Source of the DNA: JANSYL01 sp963921255
GTDB taxonomy: Bacteria; Pseudomonadota; Alphaproteobacteria; Rhodobacterales; Rhodobacteraceae
Reading direction: 5' to 3'
DNA: 64,000 nucleotides
Assembly (NCBI GenBank): GCA_963921255.3
Contig: CAWUEW020000001.1
Span: forward strand, 1,116,001 to 1,180,000
This document shows positions 46,094 through 55,111 of this stretch, in pieces (the first letter of the stretch is position 1; each line of letters opens with the position of its first letter). The translations under genes and the position numbers were made by a program. The notes under the pieces were generated by a model, which worked only from the letters and a program-made list of their open reading frames with translations, searched no databases and was not told the origin of the DNA.

Positions 46094-46717
46094 TCACCCT
46101 TGGCACATCGCCTTGATGCGCTGCAGCGTTTCAGGCTTTCCGGCCAACGCATCGCTTGCGATCTCGCGCGCGGCGTCCAGAACCGACCCGTCTTCGACCA
46201 CCCGATCCACCAGGCCGAAGGTAAACGCCTCTGCCGCGGACAGTTTCTGGCCCCCGACCAAAAGCAGCTTCGCCCGCGCGGGCCCCATCAGGGATACCAA
46301 TCGGCCCGGGTCCGACGGCTGCGGCAAAAACCCAAGCTTGGCGACCGGGTAGAAAAAGCGCGCTTTCGGCGTGGCGATGCGCAGATCGCACGCCAGTGCC
46401 ATTCCAAACGCGCCGCCCGCCAAGGTCCCGTTCAGGGCGGCGATTGTCAGGCAAGGAATGGCGGCGACAGCACCGGAAACACGTTCCCATACCGGGGAGA
46501 CGGCGAGACCGGCCTTGGCCTCTTCCAGATCTGCGCCAGCGGAAAACACCTTGTCTCCTGCGCCGGTCAGCACGAAGGCGCGGACATCGGCCGACTGCGC
46601 GGCCTCTTCCGCGATGTCAGCGACGCGCCCAAGCATCCCTTCGGTCAGCGAGTTTGCCTTGTCCGGGCGGTTCAGCGTGACCAGCCAAAGACCACCATCC
46701 TTTTCGACGTCGATCAT
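46094..46717 (-). CDS. Crotonase-fold protein without the canonical catalytic glutamates
   Basis: A 207-residue enoyl-CoA hydratase/isomerase-superfamily protein. The CoA-binding segment FSAGADLEEAKAG and the oxyanion-hole strand NGTLAGGAFGMALACDLRIAT are present. In typical hydratases the latter segment carries a Glu (GGGCELA) and a second Glu occurs in QPEIxLG. Here they read GGAFGMA and YPVAKLG. Both canonical Glu residues are therefore missing, and the protein is about 50 residues shorter than usual, so hydratase activity is unlikely. It overlaps the upstream SDR gene by 4 bases. Confidence 0.88.
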   Translation of the reverse strand: MIDVEKDGGLWLVTLNRPDKANSLTEGMLGRVADIAEEAAQSADVRAFVLTGAGDKVFSAGADLEEAKAGLAVSPVWERVSGAVAAIPCLTIAALNGTLAGGAFGMALACDLRIATPKARFFYPVAKLGFLPQPSDPGRLVSLMGPARAKLLLVGGQKLSAAEAFTFGLVDRVVEDGSVLDAAREIASDALAGKPETLQRIKAMCQG

Positions 46718-47472
46718 TCGATCAGACCAACCTGGCGGCGAACGTCGGGATCACGGAGCGAGATGTCATTGCCCAGATGGCCGTCCGCGTCTGGGCCGCA
46801 CATCCATACCAACGCCTTTGCCGGCCAATCGGGCGGGATGTGGTCCGACCAGTCCAGCTGCGAAACAGGGTTCACCCCGGATGCCTTGATTTCCTTCTGC
46901 ATCTGAGTCGCGACCGTGCCCGGGGACAACCCAAGGGCCCGGATGCCCTGTTCCGCGAATTCCTTGTGGATGGAGCGGGTCAACATCAGAACGGCCGCTT
47001 TCGAGCTGCAATAGGCGCTCCACCCCTCAAGCGCGTTCGTCGCGGCACCAGAGCTGATGTTGATGATGGTTCCGCCGCCCCGTGCTTGCAACTCGGGAAG
47101 CGTCGCGCGGACACCATGGAACACACCTTTGAGATTCACGTCGATCAACTGCCCCCACGCGTCGGGGTCGACCACGTCGAGGCGGGAAATCGGCTCAATC
47201 ATCCCGGCGTTGTTGATCAGGATATCAAGCCCGCCGAACGCCTCAACGCCTGCCGAAATGGCGGCCTGAACCTCCCAGTAGCGGGCAACGTCACATGGAA
47301 CGGCAAGGGCTTTGTCCCCAATGTCCCCGGCCAGTTCTGCGATCGAATCCCGGTCGCGCGCCATGAGGACAACGTTCGCGCCGGCATCGGCAAACGCGCG
47401 CGCGGCAGCCGCTCCAATCCCGCGGCTGGCCCCCGTGATTGCGACTGTCTTTCCTGAAACATGTGATGACAT
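46714..47472 (-). CDS. SDR-family oxidoreductase
   Basis: A 252-residue SDR with all signatures intact: TGASRGIGAAA cofactor loop, NNAGMIEP, the Ser of INISSGAA, and YCSSKAAVLML. The start at 47472 follows GGGGAG; a shorter-RBS in-frame start lies further upstream. The terminal part (SLRDPDVRRQVGL) is unlike FabG and more typical of general alcohol/ketone dehydrogenases. Its stop overlaps the crotonase-fold gene (ATGA), making a two-gene operon for acyl or ketone metabolism of unknown detail. Confidence 0.92.
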   Translation of the reverse strand: MSSHVSGKTVAITGASRGIGAAAARAFADAGANVVLMARDRDSIAELAGDIGDKALAVPCDVARYWEVQAAISAGVEAFGGLDILINNAGMIEPISRLDVVDPDAWGQLIDVNLKGVFHGVRATLPELQARGGGTIINISSGAATNALEGWSAYCSSKAAVLMLTRSIHKEFAEQGIRALGLSPGTVATQMQKEIKASGVNPVSQLDWSDHIPPDWPAKALVWMCGPDADGHLGNDISLRDPDVRRQVGLIE

Positions 47473-47613
47473 CGGTCCGCTCCCCAAATGTGGCAACGCC
47501 CAAGTGCTACAGTCTTGCCGAGGTTGGGGCCATCCCTGAATGGTATGGATCTGGGGCCTTGACGGGACGGATGCGCGCGCGGAACATCGTTTGCAATTTC
47601 CCGTGAGCCTTGG

Positions 47614-49122
47614 ATGGACCCCATGTTGACCAAATCCCGTTTCGCCCTCAGCCTTTCTGCCTTGGCTTTGACCTGCGCCGCCCCTGCGATGGCACAGGTC
47701 ACCGCGTCCGAACTCTGGGCGGAATGGCAGACCCAGTCCGCAAGCCAGGGCCAGGCGCTGGCCGCGGCCCAGGTCGCGACAACCGGTTCCGGCCTCCAGT
47801 TGACCGATGTGACAACGGTTTACTCAGATGCCGATGTTTCGGCCACCACACGAGTTGCCGGGTTGACCCTGACCGAAAATGGCGACGGAACAGTCTCGGT
47901 CAGCGTGATCGAGCCCTACAGTGTCGAAATCGAATTCGAGACCGGAACACCGGGTCAAACCGGGTTGATCGAACTGCTGGTTGCCTTTGACGGGTTCGAC
48001 ATGCAGGTCGGCGGAACACAGGCCGCTCGGTCATATTCCTACGCCGCAAACAGCGTCACGATCACCGCGGGCCGGATTGAAGGACACGGCGAAACGCCCG
48101 AGATCGACGTGCTGATCTCCATGGATGCGTTGGCTGCCGCTTACACGGTGGACGGAACCGACCCGAACAACCTGGGCTACGACAGCACGGGCAGCCTCGG
48201 CAGTATGTCGGCAGGTGTATCTGTCGCACCGGAGGACCGCAGTGAGGGTGAGCTGAAGATGATCTTTGGCATCACGGACTTGACCTCGTCCGGTGGAGGC
48301 AACTTGGGCAACTTCGCGACCGTGGCGGCGAACCCCGGGACCATGCCCGAAGGGTTCGATTTCGATGCCGAGCTTGGGTACAGCAGCGTCGCGCTGGAAT
48401 CTGATTTCCGGGATGGCCGGGATGTCGTGGTCGCCTCCTACACCAACGATGGTGGCGGTTTCATGTTCGATTTTTCCGAAACATCGCTGGCTTACGGGTT
48501 CAACACGCAGAATGCTGCGCTCTATGCCGAAGCACCTGACCTGCCCGTTCCGGTCGAAGCATCCGTCGGAAGCGCCGAGTTCGCCTTTGAGATCCCGCTC
48601 AGTGCCACGGGTGCGCCCGAACCCTTCGCGGCCCGGTTCGCGTATCAGGATGTGACCATGAGCGACGCGCTCTGGGGCATGGCGGACCCGATGCAAGCCG
48701 TGCCGCGCGATCCGGTTTCGCTGGTGCTGGACATCTCGGGGACCGCGCAGCTGATGGTCGATTTGATGACCATTGACCCGAACGGCATCGATGCGCCTCC
48801 GGGCGAGCTGCGGTCGCTGACGATCAACGAATTGCGTCTCGGGTTCGGCGGCGCCGAACTGTCCGGCTCGGGCGACATGACGTTTGCAGCGGGGCAGATG
48901 GTGCCCATGCCCGTCGGGTCGGTTGATCTTGAACTGGCCGGGGCCTTCGCCTTGATGGACCGTCTGGAAGCCACCGGCATCATCCCGATCGAGCAACTGG
49001 CCATGGCCCGGGGCATGATCGGCGCCTTCGCGCGCCCGGGCGCCATGCCCGACACGCTGGAAAGCACCATCGAATTCACGCCCGGTGGCGGCATCACGGC
49101 CAACGGCGTTCCCCTGCAGTAG
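47614..49122 (+). CDS. DUF2125-type exported protein
   Basis: A 502-residue protein with a signal peptide (LTKSRFALSLSALALTCAAPAMA) and an extended beta-rich body with repeated acidic and Gly/Ser-rich stretches. It fits DUF2125 proteins of Rhodobacteraceae from memory, including the C-terminal STIEFTPGGGITANGVPLQ. Role unknown; probably periplasmic or outer-membrane associated. Two ATGs (47614 and 47623) are possible, and both lie just ahead of the signal. A strong terminator follows. Confidence 0.85.
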   Translation: MDPMLTKSRFALSLSALALTCAAPAMAQVTASELWAEWQTQSASQGQALAAAQVATTGSGLQLTDVTTVYSDADVSATTRVAGLTLTENGDGTVSVSVIEPYSVEIEFETGTPGQTGLIELLVAFDGFDMQVGGTQAARSYSYAANSVTITAGRIEGHGETPEIDVLISMDALAAAYTVDGTDPNNLGYDSTGSLGSMSAGVSVAPEDRSEGELKMIFGITDLTSSGGGNLGNFATVAANPGTMPEGFDFDAELGYSSVALESDFRDGRDVVVASYTNDGGGFMFDFSETSLAYGFNTQNAALYAEAPDLPVPVEASVGSAEFAFEIPLSATGAPEPFAARFAYQDVTMSDALWGMADPMQAVPRDPVSLVLDISGTAQLMVDLMTIDPNGIDAPPGELRSLTINELRLGFGGAELSGSGDMTFAAGQMVPMPVGSVDLELAGAFALMDRLEATGIIPIEQLAMARGMIGAFARPGAMPDTLESTIEFTPGGGITANGVPLQ

Positions 49123-49142
49123 GCGCACATAAATCGACAGGG

Positions 49143-49176
49143 GGCGCTGCTGGTTCGGCCAGCGGCGCCTTTTTTT
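49143..49176 (+). terminator. Rho-independent terminator after the DUF2125 gene
   Basis: GGCGCTGCTGG (49143-49153) pairs with CCAGCGGCGCC (49159-49169), with one G-T wobble, and is followed by seven T residues. Confidence 0.9.
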
Positions 49177-49246
49177 GCGAGGTCCGCGCCTTGCAGGACC
49201 GCCGCGGCTGACCTAGGTCGCTCCTAGCCGCATCGAAGGATCACAC

Positions 49247-50593
49247 ATGCCGATTTCGCTTTCCGACCTGACCCAGGCCATGCTTGAGGCTGCAAAACGC
49301 GCCGGCGCGGACGCCGCTGATGCCATTGCCGTCGACGGCACATCCCTGAGCATCGAAGTGCGGCAAGGCGCTCTGGAACAAGCCGAGCGCGCCGAGGGCA
49401 TCGAGATTGGGTTGCGGGCCATGGTCGGGCAGCGCCAGGCCTGCGTGTCGGCCTCGGACGTGAACCCCGACACATTGACCGAAATTGCGGAACGCGCGGT
49501 GGCCATGGCGCAACTGGCCCCCATCGATCCGACCATCGGCTTGGCAGAGCCCGACATTCTGAGCACGGTCCGCAATGCCGATGCGCTGGATCTTTACGAC
49601 CCCTCCGAAGACCCCGATCCGGCCAGCCTGGAAGCCGCCGCCCGCGCCTGCGAGGCCGCCGCCCTTGCCGTCGACGGGATCAGCCAGGTGTCCACCGCCG
49701 CGGCGGGATTCACGCGGCGGGACATCCACCTCGCGGCCTCGAACGGGTTTTCCGGAGGGTACAAGCGATCCGACCATGGTCTGTCTTGCGTGGCCATCAC
49801 GGGCGAAGGTCTGGCGATGGAGCGCGACTATTTTGGCGATGGGCGGTTGCACGCCGCCGACTTGATGTCACCGGAAGACGTGGGCCGCATCGCCGCCGAA
49901 CGCACGGTTGCGCGCGCCGGCGCAAAGAAGCCGCCCACCGGCGCCTACCCGGTCGTCTTCGATGAACGTATTTCGTCGGGGTTGATCGGACATCTGGTGG
50001 CCGCCACCAACGGGTCATCCATCGTGCGCGGCGCATCCTGGTTGCGCGATGCACAAGGCGATCAAGTGTTGCCCAAGGGCCTGACCATTCTGGAAAACCC
50101 CCACCGGCCGCGCGTCAGCGGGTCGCGTCCGTTCGATGCGGAAGGGCTGCCGACGCACCAACGCGAGATCGTATCGGACGGCGTCCTGACCGGTTGGACC
50201 CTCGACTTGGCAACCGCCCGCAAACTAGGGCTCAGTTCGACCGCGAACGCGGTGCGCGGACCATCTGCGCCGCCCTCGCCAAGTGTTGGGAACCTGTCCC
50301 TGACCCAAGGGGACATGGACCGGGCCGCGCTGTTGGCCGAGATGGGCACCGGGCTCCTGATAACTTCGTTGATCGGCGCGTCGATCAACGCAACGACCGG
50401 CGATTATTCCCGCGGTGCCTCGGGCTTCTGGGTCGAAAACGGGGAAATCACCTACGCGGTGAACGAATGCACAGTCGCGGGCAATCTGCGCGAAATGCTC
50501 ATGACGATCCGTCCGGCCAATGACGCGCGCCCGCACCTGAGCCGCGTGGTGCCCTCGCTTCTGGTCGAAGGATTGACGATTGCCGGATCCTGA
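49247..50593 (+). CDS. pmbA: TldD/PmbA-family metallopeptidase subunit PmbA
   Basis: A 448-residue protein with the PmbA/TldE features: the N-terminal domain DAADAIAVDGTSLSIEVRQGALEQAERAEG, the middle region with ISSGLIGHLVAATNGSSIVRGASWL, and the C-terminal TRKLGLSSTANAVR-like barrel with GNLREMLMTIRP. PmbA pairs with TldD in microcin maturation and gyrase-inhibitor degradation; no tldD lies in this window. It overlaps the downstream phosphatase gene by 14 bases. Confidence 0.92.
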   Translation: MPISLSDLTQAMLEAAKRAGADAADAIAVDGTSLSIEVRQGALEQAERAEGIEIGLRAMVGQRQACVSASDVNPDTLTEIAERAVAMAQLAPIDPTIGLAEPDILSTVRNADALDLYDPSEDPDPASLEAAARACEAAALAVDGISQVSTAAAGFTRRDIHLAASNGFSGGYKRSDHGLSCVAITGEGLAMERDYFGDGRLHAADLMSPEDVGRIAAERTVARAGAKKPPTGAYPVVFDERISSGLIGHLVAATNGSSIVRGASWLRDAQGDQVLPKGLTILENPHRPRVSGSRPFDAEGLPTHQREIVSDGVLTGWTLDLATARKLGLSSTANAVRGPSAPPSPSVGNLSLTQGDMDRAALLAEMGTGLLITSLIGASINATTGDYSRGASGFWVENGEITYAVNECTVAGNLREMLMTIRPANDARPHLSRVVPSLLVEGLTIAGS

Positions 50594-51368
50594 CCTGAAC
50601 GACGATCTTTCCCTCCTGACAGAGGCGGCCCGCGAAGCGGGAAAGATTGCGCTTCACTATTTCAAACGTGACCCGGACACCTGGGACAAGGGGGATGGCG
50701 CCGGCCCCGTCACGCAGGCCGATCTCGAGATCGACCAGATGCTGCGCCAAAGCCTGACCGCCGCGCGCCCAGACTACGGCTGGCTGTCCGAGGAAACCGA
50801 GGACGATCTGGACCGTTTGTCGAAGGACACCGTTTTTATCGTCGATCCGATCGACGGAACCCGCGCCTTCATTGATGGCCAAAGCGCGTTTTCCCATTCG
50901 TTGGCCGTGGTCCATCGCGGCGCGCCCGTGGCGGCCGTTGTCCATTTGCCGGCGCAGGATCGCCTTTTTGCGGCGGCCGTTGGGCTAGGGGCCACCCTGA
51001 ATGGCGCGCAGATCGTGGCATCGGACCCCGCGCGGGAGGCAGATGCCACCGTGCTTGCAACACGCGCGTCGCTTCACGCCGATCATTGGCCCGGCGGCGT
51101 GCCGGTTTTCAACCGCAGCTACCGTCCGTCCCTGGCCTATCGCATGGCCTTGGTCGGCACCGGTCGGCACGATTGCATGCTGACCTTTCGCCAAACCTGG
51201 GAATGGGACATCGCCGCGGGCGCCCTGATCGCCGCGGAAGGCGGGGCCACGGTCACGGACGCGAAGGGCGGGCGCCTGTCCCTGAACGGGGCAATCCCAC
51301 AGGTGGACGGCGTCCTGGCTGCCGGGGCGCGGCTCCACGCCGCCCTTCTGGCCCGGCGCAGCGCTTGA
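50580..51368 (+). CDS. Inositol monophosphatase-family phosphatase, CysQ-like
   Basis: A 262-residue metal-dependent phosphatase. The metal site residues are in WLSEETED and DPIDGTRAFIDGQ, with the second WDIAAGALIAAEGGA motif in the C-terminal half. The family includes CysQ (3'-phosphoadenosine-5'-phosphate phosphatase) and inositol monophosphatases; the choice cannot be made here. The TTG at 50580 is the likely start, following GAAGGA, and it overlaps pmbA. Confidence 0.9.
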   Translation: MPDPDLNDDLSLLTEAAREAGKIALHYFKRDPDTWDKGDGAGPVTQADLEIDQMLRQSLTAARPDYGWLSEETEDDLDRLSKDTVFIVDPIDGTRAFIDGQSAFSHSLAVVHRGAPVAAVVHLPAQDRLFAAAVGLGATLNGAQIVASDPAREADATVLATRASLHADHWPGGVPVFNRSYRPSLAYRMALVGTGRHDCMLTFRQTWEWDIAAGALIAAEGGATVTDAKGGRLSLNGAIPQVDGVLAAGARLHAALLARRSA

Positions 51369-51432
51369 CCGCGCAGGGTGAACCCGTAGGGTGTGCGCGA
51401 TCCCTTCCCCAGACCAAAGGTGAGACCCCCCC

Positions 51433-51678
51433 ATGCCCCAACGCCTGCATCTTGTCTTCGGCGGAGAGCTTGTCGATCCGCAGCGCAACGAATTCCGCGA
51501 CATTGACGATATCCACATCGTCGGCATGTTCCCGGACTACGACACTGCCTACAACGCCTGGAAAGCCGAGGCACAACGCACCGTCGACAACGCGCACATG
51601 CGCTACTTCATTGCCCATCTTCACCGCCTTCGGGACGAAGAAACGGCCGCCTCCGCCACCGAAGAGCTTGGAGACTAA
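51433..51678 (+). CDS. DUF4170 protein
   Basis: An 81-residue protein with the compact conserved layout of DUF4170: RLHLVFGGELVDPQRNEFRDI, DIHIVGMFPDYDTAYNAWKAEAQRTVDNAHMRYFIAHLHRL. Small, cytoplasmic and of unknown function, but regularly placed before waaA/lpxK in Alphaproteobacteria, so a link to lipid A or envelope synthesis is a plausible inference. It ends nine bases before waaA. Confidence 0.92.
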   Translation: MPQRLHLVFGGELVDPQRNEFRDIDDIHIVGMFPDYDTAYNAWKAEAQRTVDNAHMRYFIAHLHRLRDEETAASATEELGD

Positions 51679-51687
51679 GTTCCTCTG

Positions 51688-52983
51688 ATGCCCCGTTCCT
51701 TTGCCCTTGGTGCCTATCTGGCGTGGTCCGCACGCGGTGGGCAGCGGTACGCCGAACGCAAACTGACCGAGCGTTTGGGCCTGGGCAAGGAAGATGCCGC
51801 GCGGCTGGATGAACGGCGCGGCATCGCCAGCCAATCGCGCCCCGCCGGGCCGCTGATCTGGTTTCATGCGGCCAGCGTCGGGGAATCGCTTGCCCTGTTG
51901 GAGCTGATCCGGCGCCTCTTGGACGAACGCCCGGACCTGCACGTGCTGGTGACCACGGGCACGGTATCGTCCGCCGGCGTGATGGCCGACCGTTTGCCCG
52001 ACCGCGCCATCCATCAGTTCATCCCGCTGGACGCGCGTACCTTTGTCCGGCGGTTTCTGGACCACTGGCAACCGGATGTGGCGATCTGGACGGAAAGCGA
52101 ATTGTGGCCGAGCCTGATTTGCGAGACCCACGCACGCGGCAAGCCGATGCTGATCGTCAACGCGCGGATGTCCAAGGCCAGCCACGACAAATGGCGCTTT
52201 TTGCGCCGGATGGCCCGCAGCCTGTTGAGCCGATTTGACTATGCCCTGGTGCAGGATGACCTGACCGAGATCTACTTGCGGCGACTTGGGTTTCCCCCGG
52301 AAAAGATGGAAGTGACCGGCACCCTGAAGGAAGGGGCCGCGGCGCTCCCGGCGAATGACAGCGACCTGACTCAAATGCGGGATGCGCTCGGCGGCCGCCC
52401 CGTCTGGCTGGCGGCGTCGACCCATCCGGGAGAGGAAGACAAGGTGCTTGCGGCCCATCGCATCGCGGTGCGCGCGAATCCGCGGCTCCTGCTGGTTTTG
52501 GTTCCGCGCCACGCCGAACGGGGCGATGCCCTGGCCGAAACCCTGCATACCGAGGGGTGGGCGTTCAACCGCCGGTCGGCAGGCGAGACCCCGGATCGCG
52601 AGGCACAGGTGTATTTGGCCGACACGATGGGCGAACTTGGCCTATGGTATCGATTGGCCCCCATCAGCTTTGTCGGTGGGTCCTGGGAACCGATTGGCGG
52701 CCACAACCCGTTTGAACCGGCGGCATTGGGCTCTGCCATCCTGCATGGTCCCTACGTGACGAACTTCGTTGATATCTACCAGCGTCTGTCCGAAGCACGC
52801 GCGGCACGCCTTGTGTCATCCCCCGAGTCGTTGGCTGAAGCCGTCAACGAACTTCAATCGCCCGACCGTGCAGCTGCCATGGCCCATGCCGCGTGGGAGG
52901 TGGTGTCGTCCGGTGCGGATGTGACGGACCTGACCGTTGATGTGGTCCTGGAGCATCTCAGCCGGAGCGAGGCGTCGGGCTGA
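51688..52983 (+). CDS. waaA: 3-deoxy-D-manno-octulosonic acid transferase
   Basis: A 431-residue glycosyltransferase (Kdo transferase, GT-B). Conserved regions include GPLIWFHAASVGESLALL, FIPLDARTFVRRFLDHWQPDVAIWTESELWPSLI, TGTLKEGAAALP, and WLAASTHPGEEDKVLAAHR. The C-terminal VGGSWEPIGGHNPFEPAALGSAI binds CMP-Kdo. It adds Kdo to lipid IVA in the cytoplasm. The gene overlaps lpxK by one base (TGATG), forming the lipid A pair. Confidence 0.94.
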   Translation: MPRSFALGAYLAWSARGGQRYAERKLTERLGLGKEDAARLDERRGIASQSRPAGPLIWFHAASVGESLALLELIRRLLDERPDLHVLVTTGTVSSAGVMADRLPDRAIHQFIPLDARTFVRRFLDHWQPDVAIWTESELWPSLICETHARGKPMLIVNARMSKASHDKWRFLRRMARSLLSRFDYALVQDDLTEIYLRRLGFPPEKMEVTGTLKEGAAALPANDSDLTQMRDALGGRPVWLAASTHPGEEDKVLAAHRIAVRANPRLLLVLVPRHAERGDALAETLHTEGWAFNRRSAGETPDREAQVYLADTMGELGLWYRLAPISFVGGSWEPIGGHNPFEPAALGSAILHGPYVTNFVDIYQRLSEARAARLVSSPESLAEAVNELQSPDRAAAMAHAAWEVVSSGADVTDLTVDVVLEHLSRSEASG

Positions 52984-53969
52984 TGCGCGCGCCGCTGTTC
53001 TGGGATCAGGACCCGGGCCTTCTGTCGGCCCTGCTGTCCCCTTTGGGCGCGCTTTATGCCGCCGGGACAGCGCGGCGCCTGCGCACCGGCCTGCGGGAGC
53101 GTCTTGCCGTTCCCGTGATCTGCGTCGGCAACCTTACGGCAGGCGGCACGGGGAAGACCCCGACGGCCATCACCCTTGCCCAACGCCTGATCTCGCGCGG
53201 CCGGGTCCCGCACGCCATCACGCGCGGATACGGCGGATCGCTGGACGGCCCGATCCAGGTCGACCCGATCGAACACAAGGCAGATGAAACCGGTGATGAG
53301 GCCCTTTTGCTGGCAGCCTTCCTGCCCACATGGGTCGCCAAAGACCGTGCTGCGGGCGCACGTGCGGCGGTGGCGGGTGGTGCGGATGTTCTGATCCTTG
53401 ACGACGGGTTTCAGAACCCGAGCCTGGCCTACGATCTGTCGATCGTTGTTGTGGATGCACAGCGCGGGTTTGGAAACGGCCGCGTCATCCCTGCCGGGCC
53501 GCTGCGCGAGCCGGTTGCCACCGGCATGACCCGGGCTGACCTGCTGCTCTCGATCGGCACGGACGCAGCGCAATCCCGCTTCGACGACCGGTGGGGGCAC
53601 GTCGCCCACGTGCCCCGTGCAGTGGGCCACCTTGCGTCGTTGCCGACTGGACTTCCGTTGGCGGGCCTGCCGGTTCTGGCCTTTGCCGGCATCGGATACC
53701 CGCAAAAGTTCTTCGCGACGCTCGAAGCAATGGGGGCCGATCTGCGGGCCACGCATGCCCTGGCGGATCACCAGCCGTTGACCGAAGTGCTGATGGGGCG
53801 CCTTGCACGCGAGGCAAAGTCACTCGGCGCCCAGATGGTCACCACGGAAAAAGACGCGGTGCGCCTGCCTGCGGAGATGCGCCAACGGGTCATGACCGTG
53901 CCGGTCCGGCTGGAGATCGACGATTGGTCCACGATCGACGCCGCATTGGACCGGGTGTTGGCCCCCTAG
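52983..53969 (+). CDS. lpxK: Tetraacyldisaccharide 4'-kinase
   Basis: A 328-residue P-loop kinase of lipid A synthesis. Walker A appears as VGNLTAGGTGKTPTAITLA, the acidic metal residues lie in the DVLILDDGFQNPSLAYDLSIVVVDAQRGFGN region, and RVIPAGPLREPV follows. It phosphorylates the 4' position of lipid A precursor at the inner membrane; the first hydrophobic stretch may anchor it. Coupled to waaA and convergent with the CoA-transferase gene, sharing the CTAG at the stops. Confidence 0.95.
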   Translation: MRAPLFWDQDPGLLSALLSPLGALYAAGTARRLRTGLRERLAVPVICVGNLTAGGTGKTPTAITLAQRLISRGRVPHAITRGYGGSLDGPIQVDPIEHKADETGDEALLLAAFLPTWVAKDRAAGARAAVAGGADVLILDDGFQNPSLAYDLSIVVVDAQRGFGNGRVIPAGPLREPVATGMTRADLLLSIGTDAAQSRFDDRWGHVAHVPRAVGHLASLPTGLPLAGLPVLAFAGIGYPQKFFATLEAMGADLRATHALADHQPLTEVLMGRLAREAKSLGAQMVTTEKDAVRLPAEMRQRVMTVPVRLEIDDWSTIDAALDRVLAP

Positions 53970-55111
53970 TCCGGCGCCTCCGACCACCCGACCAGATCGT
54001 CATCTTCGCCGAGTTTCGGGGCGGGTCGGTTCAAGGCAACCTCGGCATCCGAAAACCGATAAGGCGGGCGCACGCCCGGCACACCGCCCAGGTCGACGCG
54101 CATGCCGCGCGCCCGAACCTGCGGATCATCGAACACTTCGGCCAGGTCGTTGATTGAACCTGCCGGCACACCCTCGGCTTCGCACGCGGCCAACAGATCC
54201 GCCTTGCTGCGGGTGAGGGTCGCCTCGGTCAAACGGCGGGTCATCTCGTCACGATTGGCGATCCGGTCGGCATTGGTCCGAAACGCGGGCGCGTCGGCCA
54301 TATCCTCAAGTCCAAGCAAGCCGCACAAGCGCTGGTATTGCGGGTCGTTTCCCGTGGCGATGATGATCCACCCGTCCGCACAATCGAACACCTGGTAGGG
54401 GGTCAGGTTCTGATGCGCGTTGCCAATGCGGGCTGGCGCGACACCGGTTGTCAGGTAGTTCATCGCCTGATTGGCCATGAACGCGGTCGCGACGTCCAAC
54501 AGGCTCATATCGATGTGTTGGCCCTGTCCCGTTTGATCGCGCAGACGCAGCGCCGCCAGGATCGCGTTGACCGAGTACAGGCCGGTCAGGATGTCGGTGA
54601 CCGCCACACCCACCTTCTGCGGCTGGCCTTCCGGCGCCCCCGTGACGGACATGATGCCGCTCATCCCTTGGATGATGTAGTCATACCCGGCGCGATGGGC
54701 GTAGGGGCCGTCCTGGCCGAAGCCAGTGATCGAGCAATAGATCAGCCCCGGATTAATCGCGCGCAGGCTGTCGTAGTCGAGCCCATATTTCGCAAGGCCA
54801 CCAAGCTTGAAGTTTTCGATCAGGACATCCGCGTCCGCCGCCAGCGCCCGCACGCGGGCCTGCCCTTCCTCGGTTCGGAAATCGGCGGTGATCGACTTTT
54901 TGCCACGGTTGCAGCTGTGGAAATAGGCCGCCGCGCGGTCGTCGTCCCGGTCAACAAACGGGGGGCCCCATCGGCGGGTATCGTCCCCGCCGGGTGCCTC
55001 GACCTTGATCACCTCTGCGCCAAGGTCCGCCAAGTTTTGACCGGCCCAAGGGCCGGCCAGAATACGTGCAAGTTCGAGGACACGAAGGCCCTTGAGCGGG
55101 GCCGTCGTCAT
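53966..55111 (-). CDS. CaiB/BaiF-family (class III) CoA transferase
   Basis: A 381-residue formyl-CoA transferase-like protein. The N-terminal LKGLRVLELARILAGPWAGQNLADLGAEVIKVE, the catalytic Asp in HIDMSLLDVATA, and the interlocked-dimer elements (RAINPGLIYCSITGFGQDGPY) are typical. It exchanges CoA between acids; the substrates are unknown. It overlaps the dsbA gene by 4 bases (ATGA) on the same strand, an unusual coupling of a metabolic enzyme with a thiol oxidoreductase. Confidence 0.92.
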   Translation of the reverse strand: MTTAPLKGLRVLELARILAGPWAGQNLADLGAEVIKVEAPGGDDTRRWGPPFVDRDDDRAAAYFHSCNRGKKSITADFRTEEGQARVRALAADADVLIENFKLGGLAKYGLDYDSLRAINPGLIYCSITGFGQDGPYAHRAGYDYIIQGMSGIMSVTGAPEGQPQKVGVAVTDILTGLYSVNAILAALRLRDQTGQGQHIDMSLLDVATAFMANQAMNYLTTGVAPARIGNAHQNLTPYQVFDCADGWIIIATGNDPQYQRLCGLLGLEDMADAPAFRTNADRIANRDEMTRRLTEATLTRSKADLLAACEAEGVPAGSINDLAEVFDDPQVRARGMRVDLGGVPGVRPPYRFSDAEVALNRPAPKLGEDDDLVGWSEAPD

